DNA of 64,000 bases from Alterisphingorhabdus sp038748365 (GCA_038748365.1 JBCDIZ010000001.1:434001-498000); one strand, 5' to 3'; counted from the first letter of the stretch, positions 18,007-27,225 are shown. Notes: generated by a model from the sequence alone, not told the origin. Numbers and translations are program-made.

Positions 18007-19218
18007 ATGTTTTGGGGGTCCCTTGAATTGTCCAGCTTCCCAGATGCCACAGCGCTGATTGACAGGCTCCAGCCTGACCAGCCCGTAACGCTCAACCGTC
18101 CGCATGCGGCACACCGTGCCGCGCGCCATTTTGTCGAGCATTTTCCCGGTAAGTCGCTCTATGCGGTCAAAGCCAATCCGTCGCCCGCGTTGCTCAAGCA
18201 TCTCTGGGACGCGGGCATTACCCATTATGATGTCGCCTCAATTGCCGAGGTGCGGATTGTCGCGGAAACACTGCCTGAGGCGGTATTGTGCTTTATGCAT
18301 CCTGTTAAGACGAGCGAAGCGATCCGTGAGGCTTATTTAACCCATGGTGTGCGTATCTTCTCGCTGGACAGCGAAGATGAGCTGACAAAGATCCGTGAGG
18401 CTACTAATGACGCCGATGATCTGACGCTCTGTGTGCGCATTCGCGTATCATCCGAACATGCCGAACTGAGTCTGGCGGCAAAATTCGGTGCTGTCGGCGA
18501 TGAAATCACACCGTTATTGCAGGAAAGCCGTCAGGTCGCCGATACGCTTGGTATCTGCTTCCATGTTGGCAGCCAGGCGATGACTCCGCATGCCTATGTG
18601 CAGGCGCTGGAGCGCGTTCGTGCGGCAATTGTCGATGCATCGGTGACAGTGGACATTGTAGATGTCGGTGGCGGTTTCCCGTCGCTCTATCCTGATATGA
18701 CCCCGCCACCATTGCGCGATTATTTTGGGATTATTGACCGTACCTTTGAAAGTCTGCCGATCAGCTATTCAGCGGAATTGTGGTGCGAACCGGGTCGCGC
18801 GCTTTGTGCGGAATATAACAGCCTGATCGTTCGTGTCGAACGTCGGCGCGGCCATGAGTTGTATATCAATGACGGCGCCTATGGCGCACTGTTCGATGCC
18901 GCGCATATTGGCTGGCGTTTCCCGGTAAAGGCGCTGGGCAATGATGATGACCATTATACCGAGTTCAGCTTTTTCGGCCCGACCTGCGATGATCTCGACC
19001 ATATGGCCGGGCCATTCTTGCTGCCCGACAGCATCAAGACCGGCGATTATATCGAGATCGGTATGATCGGTGCCTATGGCGCGGCGATGCGCACCGCGTT
19101 TAACGGCTTTGGCGATACACTGCAGTTCGATGTTGAAGACGAGCCCATGGCCAGCCTCTATGATGGCAGCCAAACCGGTCCCCTCTCGGCGGATAATGTC
19201 ATCAGCTTTTCGCGGTAA
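18007..19218 (+). CDS. Ornithine decarboxylase family (fold type III PLP decarboxylase)
   Basis: Makes putrescine from ornithine. In the roughly 403-residue protein the PLP lysine is in YAVKANPSPALL (about residue 57); CFHVGSQ, VDVGGGFPS, WCEPGRALCAEY and the active-site GPTCDDLD follow in the normal order. Ornithine rather than lysine or diaminopimelate is inferred from similarity and polyamine neighbours. The start is uncertain: ATG at 18007 lacks a good ribosome site, while TTG at 18028 has GGGGGT nine bases upstream and better fits the usual N-terminus. The 166-bp gap before it shows no clear hairpin. Confidence 0.88.
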   Translation: MFWGSLELSSFPDATALIDRLQPDQPVTLNRPHAAHRAARHFVEHFPGKSLYAVKANPSPALLKHLWDAGITHYDVASIAEVRIVAETLPEAVLCFMHPVKTSEAIREAYLTHGVRIFSLDSEDELTKIREATNDADDLTLCVRIRVSSEHAELSLAAKFGAVGDEITPLLQESRQVADTLGICFHVGSQAMTPHAYVQALERVRAAIVDASVTVDIVDVGGGFPSLYPDMTPPPLRDYFGIIDRTFESLPISYSAELWCEPGRALCAEYNSLIVRVERRRGHELYINDGAYGALFDAAHIGWRFPVKALGNDDDHYTEFSFFGPTCDDLDHMAGPFLLPDSIKTGDYIEIGMIGAYGAAMRTAFNGFGDTLQFDVEDEPMASLYDGSQTGPLSADNVISFSR

Positions 19219-19303
19219 AGCGCCGCCACTCGATAGGTTGCATTTGACAATCTATAGGCTTTAACGCAGTCAGGACTCCCATTCCTTTCGGAGTTCCCGC
19301 CTG

Positions 19304-19729
19304 ATGAACACAGCTCTGCTTCTTCCAGCCACCGTGCTCGTTCTCTGGACCATTGTCATGCTGTTCTGGATGGCTGGCACTCGCATACCTGCGCTCAAGA
19401 AGATGGGCATTGATATGGCCGCAAAGCCCGGCGGGCGCGGGCCAGATGTCGACCCGGTTTTACCACCACAGATTGCGTGGAAATCGCATAATCATACCCA
19501 TTTGATGGAACAGCCAACGCTGTTCTATGCGACGGTTATCATTCTGACGCTTTCTGATGGCGTATCTGAACTCACTATCGGCGTAACCTGGGCCTATGTC
19601 GGCCTGCGTATCATTCACAGTCTGTGGCAATCGCTCGTCAATACGGTGACGATCCGTTTCATGCTGTTTCTGGCGGCAACACTCTGCCTGATTGCGCTGG
19701 CTTTAACGGCATTGCTCAACATGCTGTGA
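19304..19729 (+). CDS. MAPEG family membrane protein (first copy)
   Basis: A 141-residue protein with four hydrophobic segments, of the membrane-associated eicosanoid/glutathione metabolism type. HNHTHLMEQPTLFYATVI near residue 65 is the conserved core, followed by a paired hydrophobic hairpin (LRIIHSLWQS). Bacterial members may conjugate or reduce lipophilic compounds with glutathione, but this is not proven here. It is a paralogue of the gene at 20029-20466, separated from it by a 269-bp inverted-repeat element that begins 10 bp after this stop. Confidence 0.85.
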   Translation: MNTALLLPATVLVLWTIVMLFWMAGTRIPALKKMGIDMAAKPGGRGPDVDPVLPPQIAWKSHNHTHLMEQPTLFYATVIILTLSDGVSELTIGVTWAYVGLRIIHSLWQSLVNTVTIRFMLFLAATLCLIALALTALLNML

Positions 19730-19738
19730 TGGCAATCC

Positions 19739-20007
19739 AGGGTCAGGACCTATGAAATCCGTGGAGCGAAGTTTGAAGCAATTTGCCCTTGTGCAAGGAA
19801 GGAAAGCGCAGTCGATAGTGGTTCTATCGCAAGCTTTTCTGACGTGGCACAGGGGCAAATTGGTCAAATCCCGAAGGGACGCCAAAATGACTTCCATCTC
19901 GATCAAAAATACGCTTGGAAAGGCAACCAGCCTTCCCGGCGCGTATTTTCGTCCGATATGTTCGTCATTTTGGCGCCTCGCCCGCGGATTTCATAGGTCC
20001 TGACCCT
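19739..20007. repeat. MITE-like element with nested hairpins
   Basis: Terminal inverted repeats of 26 bp (19739-19764 and 19982-20007) differ at one position; the outer part reads AGGGTCAGGACCTATG. Inside are two more stem-loops. Arm 1 pairs 19779-19794 with 19847-19862 (15 of 16) with an inner CGATAG/CTATCG stem. Arm 2 pairs CGCCAAAATGAC (19880-19891) with GTCATTTTGGCG (19964-19975), then AAAATACGC with GCGTATTTT, then GGAAAGGC with GCCTTCC. The whole can fold as a three-way junction. No target duplication is obvious and no other copy is in the window. An 83-codon open frame inside it is probably chance. Confidence 0.85.
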
Positions 20008-20028
20008 ACAGGACTATAGGAGAAAATA

Positions 20029-20466
20029 ATGTCCGGATTTATCCTGCAACCGGTGGTGGCTCTGCTCGCTTGGAGCATGGTGATGTGGCTGTGGATGTAT
20101 GCCACGCGTCTGCCCGCCATGAGCAAGGCCAATATTGATGCGGCCAATCTGGTCGGCACTACCGGCGCTGATCTGGAAAAGGCGTTGCCTGCGGAAGTCC
20201 AGTGGAAAGCCCATAATTACAATCATTTGATGGAGCAACCGACGCTTTTTTATGCCACGGCGATTGTGCTTCATCTGCTTGGCTTGGGCACCGGCCTTAA
20301 TCTCATGCTGGCATGGGGGTATGTCGCTCTACGGATCGTGCATAGTCTTGTGCAAGTCACGGTAAACCGCGTTGTTGTGCGCTTTGCTGTGTTTGCGCTG
20401 GCAAGCCTGTGTCTGATTGCGATGATTGTGCATGCAGCCATTGCGGTATTTATTTCGCATGGCTGA
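20029..20466 (+). CDS. MAPEG family membrane protein (second copy)
   Basis: A 145-residue, four-segment membrane protein with HNYNHLMEQPTLFYATAI near residue 64, nearly identical in this core to the gene at 19304. The remainder is clearly diverged, so the duplication is not recent. GGAGAAAATA precedes the ATG at 20029. The inverted-repeat element lies between the two copies and probably shapes how far transcription reaches this one. Substrate unknown. Confidence 0.85.
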   Translation: MSGFILQPVVALLAWSMVMWLWMYATRLPAMSKANIDAANLVGTTGADLEKALPAEVQWKAHNYNHLMEQPTLFYATAIVLHLLGLGTGLNLMLAWGYVALRIVHSLVQVTVNRVVVRFAVFALASLCLIAMIVHAAIAVFISHG

Positions 20467-20561
20467 GACGTTTCGGTTGTTGAGGCGTAACATTCTGGTT
20501 CATCAGGCGAACACGGTATAGAGCTTTTAAAGCACGCATAAATTCGCCCAAAGGATCAAAG

Positions 20562-21521
20562 ATGCCCAAGACTCTTACCGCCGCCATTGTTCAGGCTGCT
20601 CCGGTTCCGCTCGCCATTGGTGATGGTATCAGCCAGCTGGCCGCACATATCGATGAGGCGGCAAAGAATGGCGCGCAGTTAATCGCCTTTGGTGAGACTT
20701 TTCTCGGTGGCTATCCGCTTTGGTTGGATGAGGCCAGCGATGCTGCATTGTGGGATCATCCGGGCACAAGGGCATTGCACCGGATTATGCTAGAGAATGC
20801 GATTGTCGAGGGTGATGAACGGTTAGAGGCCGTGCAGGAACTAGTAGACCGCCATGACGTCATGGTGTCGGTTGGTGCACATCAGCGAATACGTAGTTCT
20901 TTGTACAATAACCAGATGCTGTTTCGACCGGGACAGGCTCCGCTTAATCACCGCAAGCTGGTGCCTACCCATGGTGAACGGCTAATCTGGATGCGCGGCG
21001 ATGGATCGACGCTGGATACGCATAGTGCAGATGATGGAACTATTGTTGGCAGCCTGATATGCTGGGAGAATTGGATGCCATTGGCCCGCGCGGCGATGCA
21101 TAATCAGGGTGAACAAGTGCATATCGCGGCCTGGCCGACGGTACGTGATAGCTATTCCATTGCCTCGCGCCACTATGCTTTTGAGGGACGCTGCTTTGTG
21201 TTGGCCGCAGGGACGGTGCAGCACCGCGATGATGTTCTGGAAGGCCTTGAACGGGCAGGCGGCGATGCCGAAGCGCGCTCTTTGCTGGAGCAAATGCCCG
21301 AAGGCCAGATACAGCGCGGCAACAGCCAGATTATCGCGCCAGATACAGAGATACTCGCTCAAGCCGGTAGCCAGAGTGAAGTGATCAGCGCCGAACTTGA
21401 TCTGGATCACATCGGTGAAGGCCTGGCGTCACTCGATGTTGATGGCCATTATTCAAGACCGGATGTTTTTGAACTGAGCGTTAATCGGCGACCGCAAGAT
21501 GGTGTTGTCTGGCAGGGTTAG
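20562..21521 (+). CDS. Nitrilase
   Basis: Carbon-nitrogen hydrolase that converts nitriles to acids and ammonia. The catalytic triad is visible in the 319-residue protein: E in AFGETFLGGYP (about 47), K in NHRKLVPTHGE (about 131) and C167 in LICWENWMP. The CWEN context is typical of true nitrilases rather than amidases or beta-ureidopropionases. Substrate cannot be told. It ends against a family B palindrome and a convergent methyltransferase gene. Confidence 0.9.
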   Translation: MPKTLTAAIVQAAPVPLAIGDGISQLAAHIDEAAKNGAQLIAFGETFLGGYPLWLDEASDAALWDHPGTRALHRIMLENAIVEGDERLEAVQELVDRHDVMVSVGAHQRIRSSLYNNQMLFRPGQAPLNHRKLVPTHGERLIWMRGDGSTLDTHSADDGTIVGSLICWENWMPLARAAMHNQGEQVHIAAWPTVRDSYSIASRHYAFEGRCFVLAAGTVQHRDDVLEGLERAGGDAEARSLLEQMPEGQIQRGNSQIIAPDTEILAQAGSQSEVISAELDLDHIGEGLASLDVDGHYSRPDVFELSVNRRPQDGVVWQG

Positions 21522-21544
21522 CATAGACTTGGTGATATATTTTA

Positions 21545-21624
21545 CCGTTCGGGCTGAGCTTGTCGAAGCCCAGTACTTCTCTTGCAAGAAAAGACCAGCC
21601 CTTCGACAAGCTCAGGGCGAACGG
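21545..21624. repeat. REP-like palindrome, family B copy 2
   Basis: About 80 bp, CCGTTCGGGCTGAGCTTGTC to CAAGCTCAGGGCGAACGG, the reverse orientation of the copy at 8902-8981, sharing the central TTCTCTTGCAAGAAAAG. It overlaps the last bases of the methyltransferase gene and lies between two convergent genes. Confidence 0.9.
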
Positions 21625-22832
21625 GCTTGAGATCGTGTAAAGACGCCTACCAACTCAACATGGGTGGACCAGAGAAACTGTCCCACAGGCTGCACCTGCT
21701 GCAAATCCCAGCCTGCATCGCAAAGTACTCTAGCATCGCGGGCGAAGGTTGAGGGATTACAGCTGACATAGATGAGCTTTGCCAGATCGGACTGAGCAAT
21801 CGCCTGGACCTGTTCCTTCGCCCCTGCGCGCGGTGGATCAATGATAACCGCTTCAAAACGCGATATCTCCTGCGCTGACAACGGACGGCGGTAAAGATCG
21901 CGATGCTCGGTAAAGATCGGTAGCCTCGACCTGCCCGCTGCAGCCTTGAGCGCCAATATCGAATCGCGCCCAGCCTCAGCCGCATAGACTTTTCGGCCCT
22001 TAACCAGATTGAGCGCAAATGTTCCAATGCCGCAGAACAGATCGGCGATAATTTTGGCGTCCCCCAAGCCATGACGCACCGCCTCCACCAAAGCTGTCTC
22101 ACCTTGCGTGGTTGCCTGCAGGAAACTGTTTGGTGGCGTATTGACGGCATGGCCATCAAAGCTGACCGTCACGGGTTCTGGCTCGTATAGTGTTTCCCAG
22201 CCATCACCGCGATCAATCGCCAGACGTGCCAGTTGTTGCCGACTGGCGAAATCACTCAGTTTTTCGTATTTTTCTAGACTGTTTGGATCGATATTCTTGA
22301 TTGCGCAATCAATGCCTTGATCAGCAAGATTAAGATAAATTGTCAGATTAAGCCGTGGGTCTTCCCAATCCTGCAAAAGTGTTCGCAGTGCGGCAACGCA
22401 GCTAAGTAAATCAGGATGCAGAACATCACATTGCAATACATCCACCACACGATGCGACTGGGCCGTATTGAACCCCAGATTGAGGCTCTTGCCATGGCGA
22501 ATGGCCCGCAGCGATGTCCGTCTGCGGCTAAACGGAGGAGAAATATGGGGTTTAGTTATCGCAATATCGCTAAGCTTTTGCGCCGCCAGGGCCGATGCTA
22601 CTCTGTCACGCAGGAAACCCGCATAACTCGCCTCATCCACATGTTGCAGCGAGCAGCCGCCGCACAGGTCATAATGGCGGCAGGACGGCGTGACATGATA
22701 CGGACCATATTCCAAACCGCCATCGTCCCGAACCCTGTCTCCCGGCGCTGCACCCGGAATATGCTGTCCTGACGCAGTGACACCATCGCCTCGCGCGGCG
22801 AGGCGAACAATCAGGCGGTCATCTTCAGTCAT
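21612..22832 (-). CDS. Class I RNA methyltransferase, TrmA/RlmCD family
   Basis: SAM-dependent uracil-5 methyltransferase acting on rRNA or tRNA. The 406-residue protein has an N-terminal iron-sulfur cluster motif (CRHYDLCGGCSLQH near 51-64), SAM site ADLFCGIGTFAL near 265, IIDPPRAG near 325 and the catalytic cysteine in YVSCNPSTFARD near 353, with the proton-abstracting HVELVGVF near the end. Which base it modifies cannot be assigned. Its start overlaps the stop of the NAD(P)HX gene as ATGA. The last codons run into a family B repeat, which explains the odd SQARSP tail. Confidence 0.9.
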   Translation of the reverse strand: MTEDDRLIVRLAARGDGVTASGQHIPGAAPGDRVRDDGGLEYGPYHVTPSCRHYDLCGGCSLQHVDEASYAGFLRDRVASALAAQKLSDIAITKPHISPPFSRRRTSLRAIRHGKSLNLGFNTAQSHRVVDVLQCDVLHPDLLSCVAALRTLLQDWEDPRLNLTIYLNLADQGIDCAIKNIDPNSLEKYEKLSDFASRQQLARLAIDRGDGWETLYEPEPVTVSFDGHAVNTPPNSFLQATTQGETALVEAVRHGLGDAKIIADLFCGIGTFALNLVKGRKVYAAEAGRDSILALKAAAGRSRLPIFTEHRDLYRRPLSAQEISRFEAVIIDPPRAGAKEQVQAIAQSDLAKLIYVSCNPSTFARDARVLCDAGWDLQQVQPVGQFLWSTHVELVGVFTRSQARSP

Positions 22833-24295
22833 ATGTTGCTGTCTTCATCCAGACAGGCTTGAACCGCCAGTGACAGAGTATGACTTAGCTGCGATGCCGT
22901 AAACGGAGGCTGCAAGAGCCGTGCGGCATGGCTGTGCAGCCACTGCCCCTGTTGTGCGGCCTTGAACGGCGTACTGCGTGCCGTTGCCAGTCGCGCCGCA
23001 ATAGCGCCCGACAGGACATCGCCCGTTCCGGCCACAGAAAGCCAGTTGCTGCCAAAAGCATCAATATTCGGTGCTTTCTCAGGTGCAGCAATAACACTGA
23101 GCGGTCCCTTATGCACAATGGTGCAGCCTAGCCCATCAGCCAGTACCTGCGTGCGTTCGATTTTGCCGAGATCATCATTCGCCTCATCCGTTGCGAATAG
23201 CCGCCAAAGAGCCGTAAACTCGCCACTATGTGGCGTCAGGACGGCACGCGATGCAACATTCTCCAACGCTTCCTGTTCAAGAATATAGAGCGCATCGGCA
23301 TCTATCATCAGCTTGGCATCGGCATCAAGTGCGATAGCCAGACGCTGGCGCGCTGTATCATCGCGGCCCAGACCGGGGCCGATCACCACTGTGTCAATGC
23401 GCGGATCTTCCAGCAATTCGCGCAAGGACTCATTGTTCCGGATATCCCACCAGATAATATCCGCCGGAAGTTGTCCGGGCGCCTGCCCATGTCCGGCAAT
23501 CAAAACATAGCCTGCGCCTGCGCTAGCAGCCGCTTGAGCCGCCAAGATCGCTGCACCCGTCATGGCCCCAGCAACCACAACAACCATGCCACGACGATAT
23601 TTATGGCTATCGGTTTCAGGTGCCGGGAGAGTTGGTTTTGCCAGAGTCACTGGCACCGTATCTGGTACAGCAATAGGCAACGGTACCAGTGAGAGCTCGC
23701 CGCAAATATGGGCGCCATAGCCCTCAAAATGCGCATATTTATAGGCACCAAGCGCAATGCAATGATGATAATGCACCATCGACTCCCGGTCCGCGCCGCT
23801 ATCGCTGTCGATGCCGCTGGGCAGATCAATGCCGATACGCCGCTGCGCCGCTTTCAAAAGGGGGCATGCGATAAAGATCAGGTCTGGTGCAAGATCACGA
23901 TCCTGTCCTGTACCGAATAGTGCATCGACGGCTTGAGACCTTGGCGTTGCCTGATCTAGCGGCACCGTCTCACCCTTATAGCGCTCAGCGGCCCATTTTG
24001 CAGCAGTGCTGGATGGTGGACGCATAGCTGCGACCTGCACATCCACGCCTTTTTGCCGCAGATATTCAGCGATAACATAGCCATCCCCGCCATTATTGCC
24101 GGGGCCGCACAGGATTAGCGTCGGGGTTGTGCCGCCAATCCGCCAGATCAGTTCGGCAGCGCCCTCGCCTGCCATCTGCATCAGCTCTTCAACAGATGTC
24201 CCGCTGTCGAAAACCGCCTGTTCAGCCGCCTGCATCTCGGCCACCGAGAGAATGGCACGGCCAGCAAGATCACGACGCAGATGGTCAGCTGGCAT
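22829..24295 (-). CDS. nnr: Bifunctional NAD(P)H-hydrate epimerase and ADP-dependent NAD(P)HX dehydratase
   Basis: Repairs hydrated NADH and NADPH. The N-terminal half (about 1-215) is the YjeF_N epimerase with ILCGPGNNGGDGYVIAEYL near 60; the C-terminal half (about 230-488) is the YjeF_C dehydratase with VVIGPGLGRDD near 315, LTPHSGEFTAL near 365 and VAGTGDVLSGAI near 425. I chose the ATG at 24295 (MPADHLRRDL) because it overlaps the upstream lipoprotein gene by only 11 bp; the start at 24409 would bury most of that gene. Confidence 0.94.
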   Translation of the reverse strand: MPADHLRRDLAGRAILSVAEMQAAEQAVFDSGTSVEELMQMAGEGAAELIWRIGGTTPTLILCGPGNNGGDGYVIAEYLRQKGVDVQVAAMRPPSSTAAKWAAERYKGETVPLDQATPRSQAVDALFGTGQDRDLAPDLIFIACPLLKAAQRRIGIDLPSGIDSDSGADRESMVHYHHCIALGAYKYAHFEGYGAHICGELSLVPLPIAVPDTVPVTLAKPTLPAPETDSHKYRRGMVVVVAGAMTGAAILAAQAAASAGAGYVLIAGHGQAPGQLPADIIWWDIRNNESLRELLEDPRIDTVVIGPGLGRDDTARQRLAIALDADAKLMIDADALYILEQEALENVASRAVLTPHSGEFTALWRLFATDEANDDLGKIERTQVLADGLGCTIVHKGPLSVIAAPEKAPNIDAFGSNWLSVAGTGDVLSGAIAARLATARSTPFKAAQQGQWLHSHAARLLQPPFTASQLSHTLSLAVQACLDEDSNI

Positions 24296-24677
24296 TTGTG
24301 TCCGCAGCTGTGTCTGCAACGCGCGCAGGCAGCTGATAGCGGTCATCCTCGACCTGCACCTCGATAAGACCGTCATTGACAATGGTGACTTTGGCTTCAT
24401 CCGCGCCATCGGCCGATACCAGTGCGCGACCGTCGGTTACCACATCAAAGCGGCGAAAACCGCCATCGGGATGGCGAAAGATCATCTGGTTGCCATCATC
24501 ATTGCTGACACGCTCAACATCGCAATTGCGGGTAAAGTCCTCCGCCCCGGCCAATGCGCAGGCCAATGTGCCGTCATCCCGGTTGACCAGTTGAGCGGCT
24601 TCTTCCTCTGGGTCAGAGCATCCTGCCATTGCAGTGCATGTAATCAGAAGGATGGAAAATTTAATATTATAGTGCAT
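24285..24677 (-). CDS. Small lipoprotein of unknown function
   Basis: A 130-residue protein with a lipoprotein signal: hydrophobic SILLITCTAMAGC, cysteine at about 19, followed by an acidic DPEEE stretch. The remainder has no motif I recognise. It lies between ilvD (18 bp upstream) and nnr (11-bp overlap), so it is probably part of the same transcript. Function unknown. Confidence 0.7.
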   Translation of the reverse strand: MHYNIKFSILLITCTAMAGCSDPEEEAAQLVNRDDGTLACALAGAEDFTRNCDVERVSNDDGNQMIFRHPDGGFRRFDVVTDGRALVSADGADEAKVTIVNDGLIEVQVEDDRYQLPARVADTAADTNAS

Positions 24678-24695
24678 TATTTGACAAACCTCTGA

Positions 24696-26417
24696 TCAAA
24701 TATCAGCAAAAACATGTCGCTCTTCTGCGGCGCCTGGATGTGTTACCGCGCCATTGGCAGCGGGTCCAACATTTTGCGCATAGCGCCATATCGCACCAGA
24801 GCCATAGTCATTGGGGTGTTCAGCCCAGCTTTGGCGGCGTTTTTCCAGTTCGGCTGCATCGACATGCAGATCAATCGTCCCGGATTCAGCATCAATGCTG
24901 ATGGTATCGCCGTCCTTTACCAGCCCGATCGGCCCTCCCATCGCCGCCTCTGGGCCGACATGGCCGATACAGAAACCGCGCGTCGCGCCGGAGAAACGGC
25001 CATCGGTTATCAACGCGACTTTTTCGCCCATGCCCTGCCCATATAGCGCCGCTGTTGTCGCCAGCATCTCGCGCATACCGGGGCCACCGCGCGGGCCTTC
25101 ATTGCGGATGACGATGACGCAGCCTTCGGCGATATCGCGCGCTTCCACAGCAGCAAAAGCATCTTCCTCACATTCAAACACCCGGGCCGGGCCGGTGAAG
25201 CTCAGCCTTGTCATACCAGCGATTTTGACAATGGCCCCATCGGGCGCCAGCGAGCCTTTCAGACCAACAACACCGCCTGTCGGAGTGATTGGCGCCTTGA
25301 CGTCATACACCACCTTCTGATCGGGGTTCCACGTCACTTCCTCGATATTTTCACCCAGCGTCTTGCCGGTCACGGTGATGCAATCAGGGTGCAGCAGATT
25401 TTCATGCATCAGGCTCTTCATCACCATATAGACGCCGCCCGCCTCATGCAGATCACGCGCAACATAGCGGCCACCCGGTTTCAGATCGGCGATATAGGGG
25501 GTATCGCGGAACATCGCGGTGACATCATCAAGACCAAAATCAATCCCGGCTTCATGCGCCATGGCCGGCAGATGCAGCCCGGCATTCGTTGAACCGCCCG
25601 TAGCGGCGACAACGCGCGCCGCATTTTCAAATGCCTCACGGGTGCAGATATCGCGCGGGCGCAGATTGTGTTCTACCAGCGTCATCACCTGTTTGCCAGC
25701 AGCGCGGGCAATCTCCTCACGCGATTTATAGGCTGCGGGGACCATATTGCTGCTCGGCAGTGACAGGCCAATCGCCTCACCAACACAGGCCATGGTGTTG
25801 GCAGTAAACTGGCCGCCACAGGCGCCATGTCCGGGACAGGCGACCTTTTCCAGCGCGGTCAGTTCTTTGAGGGGACAATTTCCGGCAGAATGCTGGCCTA
25901 CTGCCTCGAACACATCAACCACGGTCACATCCTCGCCGCGATAGACACCCGGCAGGATCGAGCCGCCATAGACAAAGATCGCCGGAACATTGAGCCGCAG
26001 CATCGCCATCATCATGCCGGGCAGGCTCTTATCGCACCCGGCAAAGCCGACCAGCGCATCATAGCAATGGCCGCGTACCGAGAGCTCGACCGAGTCCGCA
26101 ATCACCTCGCGGCTGACCAGCGAGGCCTTCATCCCCTGATGCCCCATGGCGATACCATCAGTGACGGTAATGGTGTTGAACCGGCGCGGCATACCACCGC
26201 CTTCATTCACGCCTTCACGGCAGATATCTGCCTGGGCATTCAGCGTCGTGTTGCACGGTGCACTGTCATTACCGGCAGAGGCTACACCAACAAAAGGGCG
26301 GGCAATCTCTTCTTCGGTAAGCCCCATGGCATAGTAATAGCTGCGATGCGGTGCGCGTTCCGGTCCCACCGAAACATGGCGGCTTGGAAGGCTGTTTTTG
26401 TCAAATCTATTGCTCAT
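24696..26417 (-). CDS. ilvD: Dihydroxy-acid dehydratase
   Basis: Dehydrates 2,3-dihydroxy acids to 2-oxo acids in valine, leucine and isoleucine synthesis. The 573-residue protein has the expected length and the three cysteines of the iron-sulfur cluster: APCNTTLN (near 54), GCDKSLPG (near 127) and CPGHGACGGQFTANTM (near 195). The C-terminal GRFSGATRGFCIGHVGPEA signature is intact. It opens a minus-strand run with the lipoprotein, nnr and the RNA methyltransferase. Confidence 0.96.
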   Translation of the reverse strand: MSNRFDKNSLPSRHVSVGPERAPHRSYYYAMGLTEEEIARPFVGVASAGNDSAPCNTTLNAQADICREGVNEGGGMPRRFNTITVTDGIAMGHQGMKASLVSREVIADSVELSVRGHCYDALVGFAGCDKSLPGMMMAMLRLNVPAIFVYGGSILPGVYRGEDVTVVDVFEAVGQHSAGNCPLKELTALEKVACPGHGACGGQFTANTMACVGEAIGLSLPSSNMVPAAYKSREEIARAAGKQVMTLVEHNLRPRDICTREAFENAARVVAATGGSTNAGLHLPAMAHEAGIDFGLDDVTAMFRDTPYIADLKPGGRYVARDLHEAGGVYMVMKSLMHENLLHPDCITVTGKTLGENIEEVTWNPDQKVVYDVKAPITPTGGVVGLKGSLAPDGAIVKIAGMTRLSFTGPARVFECEEDAFAAVEARDIAEGCVIVIRNEGPRGGPGMREMLATTAALYGQGMGEKVALITDGRFSGATRGFCIGHVGPEAAMGGPIGLVKDGDTISIDAESGTIDLHVDAAELEKRRQSWAEHPNDYGSGAIWRYAQNVGPAANGAVTHPGAAEERHVFADI

Positions 26418-26478
26418 ATGAGGCTTCTTACGAAAGATAGTTACGAAAAAATAGAGTCAAAGTGCAGAAGTGGACGAT

Positions 26479-27225
26479 TTATATCTGCCCCTTGAGCGCG
26501 CTCAATATCACCTTGGCCATGCCGCCTACGGTTTCCGCCATAGCGGCGCAGCTTTGATCATCCGCCAGCAAGTCCTGCCGCATCTCCAGCCCAATATTGG
26601 CTATGCCACGGTCATCGCCATGGCGGTTGATGGTGCTGTTATAGATTTTGCCCGAATAAGGCAGCTGATCACCCGCTGGAATATCGCACGCATAGAGATA
26701 GTCGAGCGCGATCTGCCCTGCCCGTGGGTCATGATCATACATGATGCCGAAATGCCAGGGCCGCGCCTGATGGCGCTGGCTGTCCAGCTTCGGCGCGAAG
26801 CTGTGGAGGAAAATTAACAGCTTTGGTTGGATAGATTCAATGATCTCACCAACACGGGTGTGATAGCTGTCATAATAGATTTGCAGCCGACACTCATGCG
26901 CGGCCTCATCAATCTGGTTGCCGGGTATCTCGACCGCATCGCTGGCATGGGGAATAACATCCGGGTCATCGCGATGACGGTTCAAATCGACTACCAAACG
27001 CGAGGCTGTGGCATTAGCGACAGCGCAACCAAATTGCTTGGCCATTAATGCCGACACCTGCGCTGTGCCCAGATCAACTGCGCGGTGCGTATCCATCACA
27101 TAAGGCGCAAGGCCCAGATCAATGCCAGCGGGCACTGTGTTAGAGGCATGATCGCCGATAATCAGCAGCGATTCCAGCGGTGCCCCCTTTTGTGCTGGCA
27201 TGAAATCGACCGGATCAAAAGTCAT
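26479..27225 (-). CDS. N-formylglutamate amidohydrolase family protein
   Basis: Zinc-dependent hydrolase releasing formate from N-formylglutamate or related compounds. The 248-residue protein shows IGDHASNTVP near residue 25, DTHRAVDLGTA near 47, RLVVDLNRH near 76 and FLHSFAP near 140, all family marks with candidate metal ligands. The ATG at 27225 (MTFDPVDF) overlaps the ispE end by 11 bp; a start 7 codons earlier is possible. No histidine-degradation genes are nearby, so the true substrate is open. Confidence 0.88.
   Translation of the reverse strand: MTFDPVDFMPAQKGAPLESLLIIGDHASNTVPAGIDLGLAPYVMDTHRAVDLGTAQVSALMAKQFGCAVANATASRLVVDLNRHRDDPDVIPHASDAVEIPGNQIDEAAHECRLQIYYDSYHTRVGEIIESIQPKLLIFLHSFAPKLDSQRHQARPWHFGIMYDHDPRAGQIALDYLYACDIPAGDQLPYSGKIYNSTINRHGDDRGIANIGLEMRQDLLADDQSCAAMAETVGGMAKVILSALKGQI

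Noticed and set aside
19752..20003. 83-codon open frame within the three-stem element
   Set aside because: It lies entirely inside the inverted repeats, its codons are dictated by the pairing arms, and it has no ribosome site or recognisable family.
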